22,571 nt of DNA from JALYOK01 sp031419835 (GTDB lineage: Bacteria; Pseudomonadota; Gammaproteobacteria; Burkholderiales; JALYOK01), in contig JANOLP010000029.1 of the NCBI GenBank assembly GCA_031419835.1, positions 1 through 22,571 of the forward strand, given 5' to 3'. The notes under the pieces were generated by a model. It had not been told where the DNA came from. It ran no database searches and saw nothing but the letters and a program-made list of their open reading frames with translations. A program made the position numbers and the translations under genes. Of this stretch, positions 7,021-15,300 are shown one piece after another (the stretch's first letter is position 1; every line of letters begins with the position of its first letter).

Positions 7021-7680
7021 ATGATCGACCTCTATACCGCAGCCACGCCCAATGGCTGGAAGGCATCTATCGCGTTAGAAGAACTCGCCCTGCCCTACAC
7101 TGTTTATCCCATCAAACTGGGCGAGGGCGAACAGAAACAGCCCGACTATCTCAAACTAAACCCTAATGGTCGTATTCCGACGATCGTCGATCGCGACGAA
7201 GGCCACTTTGTCGTCTTCGAGTCCGGTGCGATTCTGATCTATCTCGCCGAGAAAACCGGCAAGCTCATGCCCCTCGCCGGCAAAGCGCGTTCGACCGTCG
7301 TCCAATGGTTGATGTTTCAGATGGGCGGCGTCGGTCCGATGCAAGGCCAAGCCAACGTATTCTTTCGCTATTTCCCGGACAAGATCCCCGCCGTGATTCA
7401 GCGCTATCAGAACGAGACCAAGCGGCTGTACACGGTACTCGACACCCGGCTTAGGGATCACGAGTATTTGGCTGGTGATTACAGCATTGCCGATATCGCC
7501 CATTGGTCCTGGGTGCGCATTCATGGTTGGGCCGGCGTCGCCGTCGATGACCTGCCGCATTTGCGACGTTGGATGGACACCCTGGCGGCCCGGCCCGCGT
7601 GCCAACGCGGTGTCGTGATTCCAGAACCATTCGAAGCCGCCGACGTGATTCACTATGCGAAGAAGATTCTGGCGACATAA
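7021..7680 (+). CDS. GST family, YfcG-like glutathione-dependent disulfide-bond oxidoreductase
   Basis: This 219-residue protein resembles E. coli YfcG (Nu-class, Ure2p-like GST) throughout: MIDLYTAATPNGWKASIALEE at the N-terminus, NPNGRIPTIVD with the cis-proline, FESGAILIYLAEKTGKL with the glutathione-binding Glu-Ser, then WLMFQMGGVGPMQGQANVFFR, IQRYQNETKRLYTVLDTRL and the N-capping box YSIADIAHWSWVR. Characterised YfcG and YghU proteins bind two glutathiones and catalyse disulfide reduction rather than classical conjugation, using Thr/Asn near the N-terminus instead of Tyr or Cys; the TPNG motif here (residues 9-12) fits that. A GGAG ribosome site precedes the ATG. It is the middle gene of a three-GST cluster. 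Confidence 0.93.
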   Translation: MIDLYTAATPNGWKASIALEELALPYTVYPIKLGEGEQKQPDYLKLNPNGRIPTIVDRDEGHFVVFESGAILIYLAEKTGKLMPLAGKARSTVVQWLMFQMGGVGPMQGQANVFFRYFPDKIPAVIQRYQNETKRLYTVLDTRLRDHEYLAGDYSIADIAHWSWVRIHGWAGVAVDDLPHLRRWMDTLAARPACQRGVVIPEPFEAADVIHYAKKILAT

Positions 7681-7746
7681 ATGTCGAGGCTGCACTGCAT
7701 GTAAGCAGACCCGCAGTACAAGAACCATAGCCAATAAGGAAGATAC

Positions 7747-8367
7747 TTGCTCAAAATCTGGGGCCGCACAAATTCCATCAATGTGCAAAAAGTGATGTGG
7801 GCGGTGGGGGAACTGGCGATCCCGCACGAACGCATGGACGCGGGCATGCAGTTTGGCCTCGTAGACGAGCCCGCGTTCCGAGCAATGAATCCGAATGGTC
7901 GTGTTCCCACCATCGACGACGATGGATTTATTCTATGGGAGTCGAACGCGATCGTTCGCTATCTGGTGCGCAAGTACGGCGCGGGACGATTGTCTCCGGT
8001 GACCCTCGAAACATATGCCTCTGCTGACCGTTGGATGGAGTGGTCGACCACGACCATGGCGCCGCTGATGACGCCGCTATTCTGGGGCCACATTCGGACG
8101 GCGTCTGAAAAGCGCGACCTGAACGCCCTTGAAAAGACGCGACTGCAAATGGAGGAGGTCATGGCGATTCTCGACGCCAATCTTGCAACAAGGCACTTCG
8201 TCGCTGGCGATGAGCTCACTCTCGGCGATATTGCCGTGGGCTGCTTTGCATATCGCTGGTATGCATTGCCGATGGCGCATGCTGCTCATCCGCATATTGC
8301 CGCCTGGTATGCTCGATTGTCTGAACGATCGGCATTTCAGACATACGTCATGCTGCCGCTTTCTTAG
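7747..8367 (+). CDS. Glutathione S-transferase family protein (third of three)
   Basis: This 206-residue GST starts with KIWGRTNSINVQKVMWAVGEL, a Theta/Beta-like N-terminus in which Ser/Asn at the RTNSINV turn would contact glutathione. NPNGRVPTIDDDGFILWESNAIVRYL provides the cis-proline and the Glu-Ser glutathione-binding motif, and the C-terminal domain contains FVAGDELTLGDIAVGCFAYRW. The start is the TTG at 7747, preceded by a strong AAGGAAG ribosome site; no ATG fits the family N-terminus. It belongs to a different subfamily from the two GSTs in front, so the cluster does not look like a recent tandem duplication. The substrate is unknown. Confidence 0.9.
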   Translation: MLKIWGRTNSINVQKVMWAVGELAIPHERMDAGMQFGLVDEPAFRAMNPNGRVPTIDDDGFILWESNAIVRYLVRKYGAGRLSPVTLETYASADRWMEWSTTTMAPLMTPLFWGHIRTASEKRDLNALEKTRLQMEEVMAILDANLATRHFVAGDELTLGDIAVGCFAYRWYALPMAHAAHPHIAAWYARLSERSAFQTYVMLPLS

Positions 8368-8753
8368 CAGGTGAAAGCGATTTGTTCTCGCCACGCTTTT
8401 TTCGGCGGGAGGACGTAAGCTCCGTAGTCGAATTGGTCGCGCAATCTTGTCCCTCAGTTTTCACCGAGTTATTCTAGCGCGCGGCCAAATGCTAGCGGGT
8501 GCGGCGCAAAAGCAGCGAAGCGTGACATGTGACGCCGAATTAAGTTTTTCGCGTCTCCAAGCCTACATTTTTGACATCCACCCCGCCATGCTCAGACGAC
8601 CAATCTTCAAGCATCCAGCTAACCGGTTTGATGGCGTTATCCACCATTACTTAATTATGGCAGAAACACCATCAAACGGCCAGGTCCACATGCGCGACAT
8701 CGCTAAGAGGTTTGAGGCGCGGTCCAGGAAATAGCGACCTGCGGGCTCGATAG
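8368..8753. other. 386-bp gene-poor stretch before the IS1380 remnant
   Basis: A short open frame at 8447-8734 has no recognisable motif and no convincing ribosome site. The stretch includes a possible hairpin at 8386-8410 shortly after the third GST gene, and a long imperfect palindrome at 8623-8679. It probably holds the junction between the chromosomal backbone and the mobile DNA that follows. Confidence 0.45.
8623..8679. repeat. Imperfect palindrome, 57 bp
   Basis: CCGGTTTGATGG (8623-8634) pairs with CCATCAAACGG (8669-8679) with one bulged base, and the interior is also partly self-complementary (CCACCATTA against TAATTATGG). It could fold as a long cruciform or RNA hairpin. It lies about 75 bp before the transposase remnant, so it may be debris of a mobile element. 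Confidence 0.4.
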
Positions 8754-9278
8754 ACGCAGGTACTGATCACGGATAAAGAGGATCACCAAGAACAGTTCGC
8801 TTTCATCCAAAGTGATGTGCCGACCGCGCGCTATGAGTATGCCGTACTGGTCACCTCAACCGCGCATGGCATTCTCACCCTGGCGCAACTGTATCGCGAT
8901 CGGGCGGATGCTGAAAACAACTCCGATGAATTGAAAAACCAATGGGGATGGGGCGGCTTCACCACCCAAGACCTGGCGCGCTGCCGACTGATGGCACGCA
9001 TGGTGGCATTGGTGTACGACTGGTGGACATTATTTGTTCGGCTGGCTCAACCACATAAACATTTCGAGGCAATCTCCAGTCGACCGTTGTTACTGCACGG
9101 CGCCGCCACGCAAACGCAGCATGCCGGACAGAAGCGCTTGACCATTACCAGTACGCATGCCAAACAGGCTCGCATCCAAGCAGTATTGACCAGCTTGGCC
9201 GGATTCCTGAGCTCACTGAAAGCGATACATCAGCGCGAAATGCCCTCGCATGGCGCCGGCGCTTGTGCCATTTGTTGA
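8754..9278 (+). pseudogene. IS1380-family transposase, C-terminal remnant
   Basis: The frame opens after an in-frame TAG at 8751, and from there it reads like the C-terminal third of an IS1380-type DDE transposase. Key segments are DKEDHQEQFAFIQSDVP, then YRDRADAENNSDELKNQWGW, which carries the last catalytic Glu, then GGFTTQDLARCRLMARMVAL, a Trp-rich helix YDWWTLFVRLAQP, SSRPLLLHG and TQHAGQKRLTITSTHAK. The N-terminal catalytic Asp residues are missing, so it cannot transpose on its own. Family-like sequence stops near SLAGFLSSLKA (about 9223). Beyond this the frame runs antisense into the 3' end of the tpsB gene and is no longer transposase-like. No terminal inverted repeats were recognised. 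Confidence 0.85.
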
Positions 9279-10925
9279 GCCGACAAAACAACCACTGGTA
9301 CAACCGTTCACAACGCGGGCTGCGTCAAATGACACCTCAAGTTTTTTCCTCCAATTCCAGCGCAGGCCGACGCCGACGCTGGCGAGGTTTTCCTTGCTAT
9401 CTTGACCCGGTGGAGGGTCGTAGAGACGCCGGTGGCCCGCATCCACAAAAGCTAGGAACCAAACGCTCTCTGCCACGGGCGGCGACCACAACTCTAGGTT
9501 GATTCGATATCCATCGTCGCCGCTAACTTCGCGCTCACGGAAGCCGCGCACAGAACTTGCTCCGCCCATACCGAATTGCTCCGCGGCAATAAGTGGCTCG
9601 CCGGCCCATTGAGCATCGAACCTCCCGTTCAGCGTCCATTTTGCCGGCAGCCGAAGGGTCATTTCTGCACCGTAGCGTGCCAGACTCCAGGCACGGTCGG
9701 CACCGGCGCGATTAGCCCGATAGGACGTCTGATTGTTGTCCGGACCAATTCCCAAATTGTGGCTGCCCTCAACATAGAAACTTGCACTTCCTCGCGCTGG
9801 CTGCTGCGGATCTTTGTCAGTCCACAGGTAGGACCCTTCGTAACGCAACGACAACGGCGTGCTACCCACATCGACGCCGATTGCGGCGCCGCTGGCGATA
9901 ACCTTCACATTATTTTCGAATAAGCGTTCTTCGAGTGTGGCCACTAACTTGTGTCCATATGCGTTGTGCTTGTCCAGCGCGTGCGTATAGCGGGCGCCAA
10001 AAAACTTACCGGCGCCGCTTACTTGAAAAAAATCAGCGACAGTTCCTTGCGTCACATCGGAGTACACAAAGAAGGCGGAAAGGCTATCTCCAAGTGCGTA
10101 CAGTGGAACCGCGTAAAAAAGACCGTATTGCTTTACGTCATCGAAATGATCGGGAGAGGTTGTAAAACTTGCCGTAAGTATGTGGTCGCGATCAAAGAGA
10201 TTCGCGTGCTGATACCCGATCGAGGTTCGCCAAGAACCGGTCTCTGAGGTTCCGGTATTGCTGACACTCGCGAACACCTGCTGCGGCGCGCGATCCTCCA
10301 CTTGTATCTCCGCGTCGATAGCGTTTCCTTCGGTGTTCTCCCGCAAGTGCACGGCCGCGCGCTTGGCGGGGTTTTCATTAGAGATTGCAAGCGATCGGGC
10401 AACTAGGCGTGCGTCGGGCGGGACACCTGAGCGTAACGCCGGGATAGCCGCTTGGATGTTCGCCTCTGAAAAATGCTTATTGCCGGTCACTCGTACTGAA
10501 TCGACTGCAAAACGTACTACTTTAAGCACGATCAACCCGCCCTCGGGTTTCTGAGCAGGCAGAACAACCCGATAGAACGCAAATCCCTTATCGTTAATCG
10601 CTTTCTGCAGCGCGTCCGCCGCTGCCTCAATGCTCTTGATGCCGGTGTGTTCGCCGCGATGGGGGGCGACGACCCGCGCGGTTTCCTCCGCAGACAACGG
10701 GTTCTCGCCTTGGACGTCGAAGCCCGTAACCGTGAGTGTTAGCACGGACGGTTCAGGTTCGGCCGTTAGTGCCGGCCCAGGTCTCAAGGTGCATGCAGCC
10801 CAGATAGAGATAACCAAGATGCACTTGCCAGCTGCGTAGAAGTCGAAATGCTTGCGCGCTAACGCCCCATAGAGCCTTCGATTAGAGACATTCCAATCGC
10901 ACTTCCCCGGCGCCTTCTCAGTCAT
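9213..10925 (-). CDS. Two-partner secretion transporter TpsB (FhaC/ShlB/HecB family)
   Basis: This outer-membrane pore of about 570 residues should export the TpsA protein encoded upstream. After an extended N-terminus with a hydrophobic signal region (about 34-56) come two POTRA domains, roughly 62-140 (including IEAAADALQKAINDKGFAFYRVVLP) and 141-205 (VDSVRVTGNKHFSEANIQAAIP). A 16-strand barrel with alternating aromatic strands follows. The conserved VRGFRE motif of the plug loop is present near residue 468. The protein ends FALMYRFQ; family members normally end with the aromatic residue, so the extra Gln is odd (see findings). I chose the ATG at 10925 because of its AGGAAG ribosome site; the GTG at 10955 lies inside the preceding gene. 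The gap to the FecR gene is 13 bp. Confidence 0.93.
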   Translation of the reverse strand: MTEKAPGKCDWNVSNRRLYGALARKHFDFYAAGKCILVISIWAACTLRPGPALTAEPEPSVLTLTVTGFDVQGENPLSAEETARVVAPHRGEHTGIKSIEAAADALQKAINDKGFAFYRVVLPAQKPEGGLIVLKVVRFAVDSVRVTGNKHFSEANIQAAIPALRSGVPPDARLVARSLAISNENPAKRAAVHLRENTEGNAIDAEIQVEDRAPQQVFASVSNTGTSETGSWRTSIGYQHANLFDRDHILTASFTTSPDHFDDVKQYGLFYAVPLYALGDSLSAFFVYSDVTQGTVADFFQVSGAGKFFGARYTHALDKHNAYGHKLVATLEERLFENNVKVIASGAAIGVDVGSTPLSLRYEGSYLWTDKDPQQPARGSASFYVEGSHNLGIGPDNNQTSYRANRAGADRAWSLARYGAEMTLRLPAKWTLNGRFDAQWAGEPLIAAEQFGMGGASSVRGFREREVSGDDGYRINLELWSPPVAESVWFLAFVDAGHRRLYDPPPGQDSKENLASVGVGLRWNWRKKLEVSFDAARVVNGCTSGCFVGSTNGTSAGAMRGHFALMYRFQ

Positions 10926-10938
10926 GTTGGGTCGCTTC

Positions 10939-12312
10939 CTAGAGATGACAAACACCGCCTGGCAGCGAATCTGATTTGCCCGGCGAGCGTTCGTTTTCGA
11001 TAGTGTACGTCTCTCTTCCAGTGGTCGCTTTGGGTGGCGGCGGATCGATTATGGTCACGGTGCCGTCCGGGTCTACTTGAGCAACCTTACCAGGACCTAA
11101 TTCAACATCGCCATCCTTCGTGGAGAGCACCGCAGATCCTTCGTGCACTTCCACGAGCAGTGTTGGCTCCTCGGGAAACAGGGCCTTCGTATCGACCGCA
11201 ACGGCGTCGGGCCGGGGCGCAGGATTGTCGAGCATGCGCTCTGGCACAGTATCCAGTAAGATTGGACTGATTGCGTGTACGCCAAGGAAAGCGCTCGCGC
11301 CCCGCTCGACCCTCTTTAGAACTTGTAAGGCCATCCCCACGTCTACGCTCCCCTCCCAGGTGTATACGTAGAGGCCATCGCCTGGCCGGGCGTCGGCAGA
11401 CGGACTCGCGCATCGGTCATCGCATAGCAAGTCAAAACCAGTACCTGCAGGCCACACCGAGGCTCCAGATGGCGTGCTGATCCGAAGGGCCTGAGGCGTT
11501 TTCGCTATCGACCCCGTCAGCGTACGCAAAGCGCCTCTGATGAGTTCCAACTCCGCGACATTCTTTTGACGATCGTACCGCGCGATTTTCATGCGGGTCT
11601 CCTGAGTGAGTGTCTGCTTCATGCCGTCCACATAGACGATTTCGGCAGTGGTCCCGACCTTTGTTTCCAACGTGTCGTCCAAATAGATGTTCTGATCGAT
11701 TTTCGTGTCCAGAATACGGGATACGCCCTCTTTTCCGTAGCTCAAGAGGTTCCCGCCCGTTATGCTGTGGACTTTCGCTACCAATCGCCCCGCGCCCTTG
11801 AGATCACAGTTAGCGCACAAGCGAGCGGTCAGATCGGTGTCCCCGCGAACACGAACTTCGTTGACGCCTGAAGCGATTCTAAACCCCTCAGGGTTGCGCT
11901 TTGCGAGGCCACGAGTTACCACGCGTATGCCGCCTTGAAGGAGGCGCAGCCTAGCTTCGTCCTTGCCAGCTTCGAAGACATACTTTTCAATGGCGAGTGT
12001 TGATTCCAACTCCAACCTGACGCGAGACTCATCAACGAATCTGAGGGACACTTTTTCCCGGCCACTGCCGATTGCGTAACCTTCGCCAATCCCTTCATCT
12101 TTACCTGCAAGGCCCGGCTTTTCACCGGGACGTAACATCACGATTGGGCCTTTGTCAGATTCGATATGGCCCACCTGCGCCGCCCAAGTCGGGGCGGCGA
12201 ACCCCAAGAGCGGCACGAGCACTATCCGGAAAACCCTCTGGAGGTAACCCCGCCGAGGGAATTGGCTTACCACGGGGGGACCCTTACCGTTGGCAGGACT
12301 TGTCGCTGTCAT
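10939..12312 (-). CDS. FecR-domain periplasmic protein within the TPS operon
   Basis: A 457-residue protein with an N-terminal signal peptide: twin Arg at 20-21, hydrophobic VFRIVLVPLLGFAAP, likely cleavage after TWA at residue 44. It seems to hold two FecR-type beta-rich domains, at about 75-170 (RFVDESRVRLELESTLAIEK then LLQGGIRVVTRG) and 225-305 (VYVDGMKQTLTQETRMKIARY then LIRGALRTLTGSIAK). Each ends in a Cys pair, CANC (166/169) and CDDRC (297/301), which could form disulfides. The C-terminal part has a third, weaker repeat (EVHEGSAVLSTKDGDVELGPGKVAQV) and a proline-rich tail. The ATG at 12312 follows a GGGAG ribosome site and overlaps the tpsA stop region by 29 bases. FecR domains are best known from sigma-factor signalling, but no sigma factor is nearby; a role in TPS secretion or surface assembly is inferred. 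Confidence 0.85.
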   Translation of the reverse strand: MTATSPANGKGPPVVSQFPRRGYLQRVFRIVLVPLLGFAAPTWAAQVGHIESDKGPIVMLRPGEKPGLAGKDEGIGEGYAIGSGREKVSLRFVDESRVRLELESTLAIEKYVFEAGKDEARLRLLQGGIRVVTRGLAKRNPEGFRIASGVNEVRVRGDTDLTARLCANCDLKGAGRLVAKVHSITGGNLLSYGKEGVSRILDTKIDQNIYLDDTLETKVGTTAEIVYVDGMKQTLTQETRMKIARYDRQKNVAELELIRGALRTLTGSIAKTPQALRISTPSGASVWPAGTGFDLLCDDRCASPSADARPGDGLYVYTWEGSVDVGMALQVLKRVERGASAFLGVHAISPILLDTVPERMLDNPAPRPDAVAVDTKALFPEEPTLLVEVHEGSAVLSTKDGDVELGPGKVAQVDPDGTVTIIDPPPPKATTGRETYTIENERSPGKSDSLPGGVCHL

Positions 12313-15300
12313 CTTTGTCTCCCGAAAGGAGAGTTGGGTCCTGGACCAGCGGGGGACCACCGCTCCCTAGCCCATAGGCGCTGGGGTTGGGTTTGCCAGC
12401 GAATGCAACGCCCGGCGGCCCATTAATGGCCGAAAAATTGCCGCTGGCACTGTTGTACTGCAACACGTCAAAACTGCTGCCGAAAGCCGGGAAGAACCCA
12501 CCCGTAAGGACAACATTCAAGCTTCCTGCGAGGGAAGCGTGGCCGCTAATATCAAGCAGGTCGTAGCTTACGCCCTGAGTGAAACCGGCTAGCTCTACGT
12601 TCAAAGTGGCGCCCGGCGCCTGGGTATAATTACCAATGATGATCAGCGTGCCTGGTGAAGCGCCTGGGGCAAGTGTTGCACCGCTGTTGGTAACATCGCC
12701 CTTAATCGTACCGTTGCCGGATATCCTCCCGCCGTTAAGCACAAATCTACCACCTGCGGCTAAGATCGTACCGGATGCGATTCGAGTCTCGCCGGCTGCC
12801 TGCGTGTAGTCCCCGCTTGTAGACAAGCTCCCGCTTTGAATGTCTACGGTACCGTTGTTGGTGAGTCGCCCGAAAAACCGATTGCTTGCGATGACAAGCG
12901 TGCCAGTATTTACGAACTCGCCACTGGCATTAAGTTTGCCGAGAATTGTACCGCCGCGCTGATCCACCGAATCGACTGTCTCCACTACCCCGGCAGGAAC
13001 GACCAGCGTTCCTCCGGTATCAACTAGTACCGCCGCCCCGTCAGAGAGGCGCCCGGGCGGCTCCGGAACCGTCGACGACCCCAGACGCAAAGTACCACCT
13101 GTAACATTCACCACGTTTGCCGCACTCGTCCCAATCAGATTGGTATCATTCGCGGTTTGGTTCAAAGTGCCTACTCCTAGATTTGCACTTACAGTGCCAC
13201 CCGCCAGATCGTAAGTCGCAGCGGTAAGAGTTCCCGTGCCGGTGATGCTGCCGCCATTGAGTGCTACGCTGCCAACCGTGCTAGAAAAGTCCTGGAGGTC
13301 AAGTGTTCCACCACTTACCTTGAGCGCCGTACTACTCGGCAGGCTGTTGGCTGCTCCCAACCGGAGCGTTCCGAGATTAATCGTTGTGGTGCCCGTATAT
13401 GTGTTGCCGCTGGAGAGCGTGAGGTTGCCAGCGCCCTCTTTCACGAGACTGCTCGAGCCGCTGATGATTGTGCCGGGGGCTTGGATTCCGAGCCCGCTGT
13501 TAGACACGGTGATGATGCCCCCTGCGCTTGTCGAGAGATTTCCGAGTGTTATGTCAGCGGCATCGACGGACAGCGAACCGCCTAGTCCCACGTTACCGAA
13601 TGTGATTGAGCCGCCGATCGGCGCGCGCAAATGAGTCGTTGAGTTGCCAAATGTGGCATCGGCAACGCTAATAAGATGTTGACCATCCGCCCGCCCAATG
13701 GTTAGCGAGCGAAAGCCGCCGACGGACCAATCGTCAAGTGCGGCCTGAGGCACGTCAAATCCGCCGCTACCGCTTCCAATGCCAATACTTTGCGTGGGGG
13801 AGAAGGGCTGCACGGTCAGATCCCCCGTACCGATCAGTCGCGTAATACCAAGGACGCCGTTGACCCTGTTGGCGGTCAGGGTCACGTTCCCAACTCCTGA
13901 TCGCAGTGAACTTTGGACCACGATGCGGTTATTGGTTGCACTGTCGACAGTGAACGATACATCTCCCCCGCCAGAGTCAATCGGTTGAAAGGTAACAATT
14001 CCCAATTGTTCAATGTTGCTCGCGGTCAGCGTAATGTTACCGCCGCCGGAACTTATCGGCCCTTCGATATCGATGCCCCTGTCGAAACCAGAGTTCGGAG
14101 GAAAGTCTTGCGTTGATGTTGTTCGTCCCGTTATCGATATGTTTCCGCCTCCCGAGTTGACGACTGGGTGGTCAACACTGTTGCCTATCAAAACGCCGGC
14201 ACCATTCGCAAACGCGTTGTTGCTATTGCTATTGGTACCGCTGATCGTAATGTTGCCGCGATTGGTAGAAATTGTCGCGCCTGCGATCTCGACAGCACCG
14301 GCGCCGTTGCCATCTTGATCACCGATAACATTCAGGTTCAATCGACCGCTCGTGGCAGTAATGCTATCGTTCAGCAATATGTTGCCGTTGGCCCTTAAGG
14401 TAAGCGTCGCGTCTCCGCCCGCGGTCTTGGTAATGGGCGCGCCAGGGTCTTGAGTAATCGAGTCAAGAGACAAGAGGCTGACATCGCCTATGATGTCCAG
14501 GCCTGTACTTCCCCCACCAATGGTGATCGACCCACCACTCAGCGTCATCCTGCCAGCTCCCGATTTCAGTGAACTTTCGATGAAGATTTCGGTAGGGCTC
14601 GCGACAGTGAAGGAAATCTCTCCCCCACCTGAATCAATCGGTTCAAAGGTATGAATTCCCGAATGCGTGACGCTGCTCGCCGTCATGGTTATCTTGCCGC
14701 CGCCCGAGTTTATCCGCCCCTCGACACTAATGCCCCTGTCGCCACCTGAGTCCGAAGTAGTGCCTGTCGTTGATGTTGTCGTTCCCGTTATCGATATGTT
14801 TCCGCCTCCCGAGTCGATGACGGGCGCATTGCCTATTCGGCCGATACCAACACCAATACCGAACCCAAAAACGTTGTTGCTATCATTATTGGAACCGCTG
14901 ATCGTAATGTCGCCGCCATGGGTAGAAATCGCCCCTTCAATGTCGACAGCCCCCACGCCTGTCGTGCCGGCTTGAACAATTAGGGTCAATCGACCGTTGC
15001 TGGCCGTAATGCTGTCGTTCAGGAGGATATTGCGGTCCGCGCTTAACGTAAGCGTCGCATCTCCGCCTGCGGTCTTGCTAATGGTCGCGCCAGGGTGTTG
15101 CGTAATGTCTCCAACTGCGGACTGTGTTGCATCGCTTGTGTCCAGGGTGACGTCCATACCTGAGTTCAACGCGCTGTTGATCACGTCGGCGCCCACAATG
15201 TTGGGGCCGCTTGATCCTCCTGATTCAATCTGTATGTTTCTTGGGTCAATCAACCAGGTGCCACCCTTTCCCCTAGGCGCGGACGCATCAACAGCCGTAC

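Noticed and set aside
8447..8734. Rightward 95-codon open frame before the IS1380 remnant
   Set aside because: No family resemblance, no clear ribosome site, and it contains the 8623-8679 palindrome.
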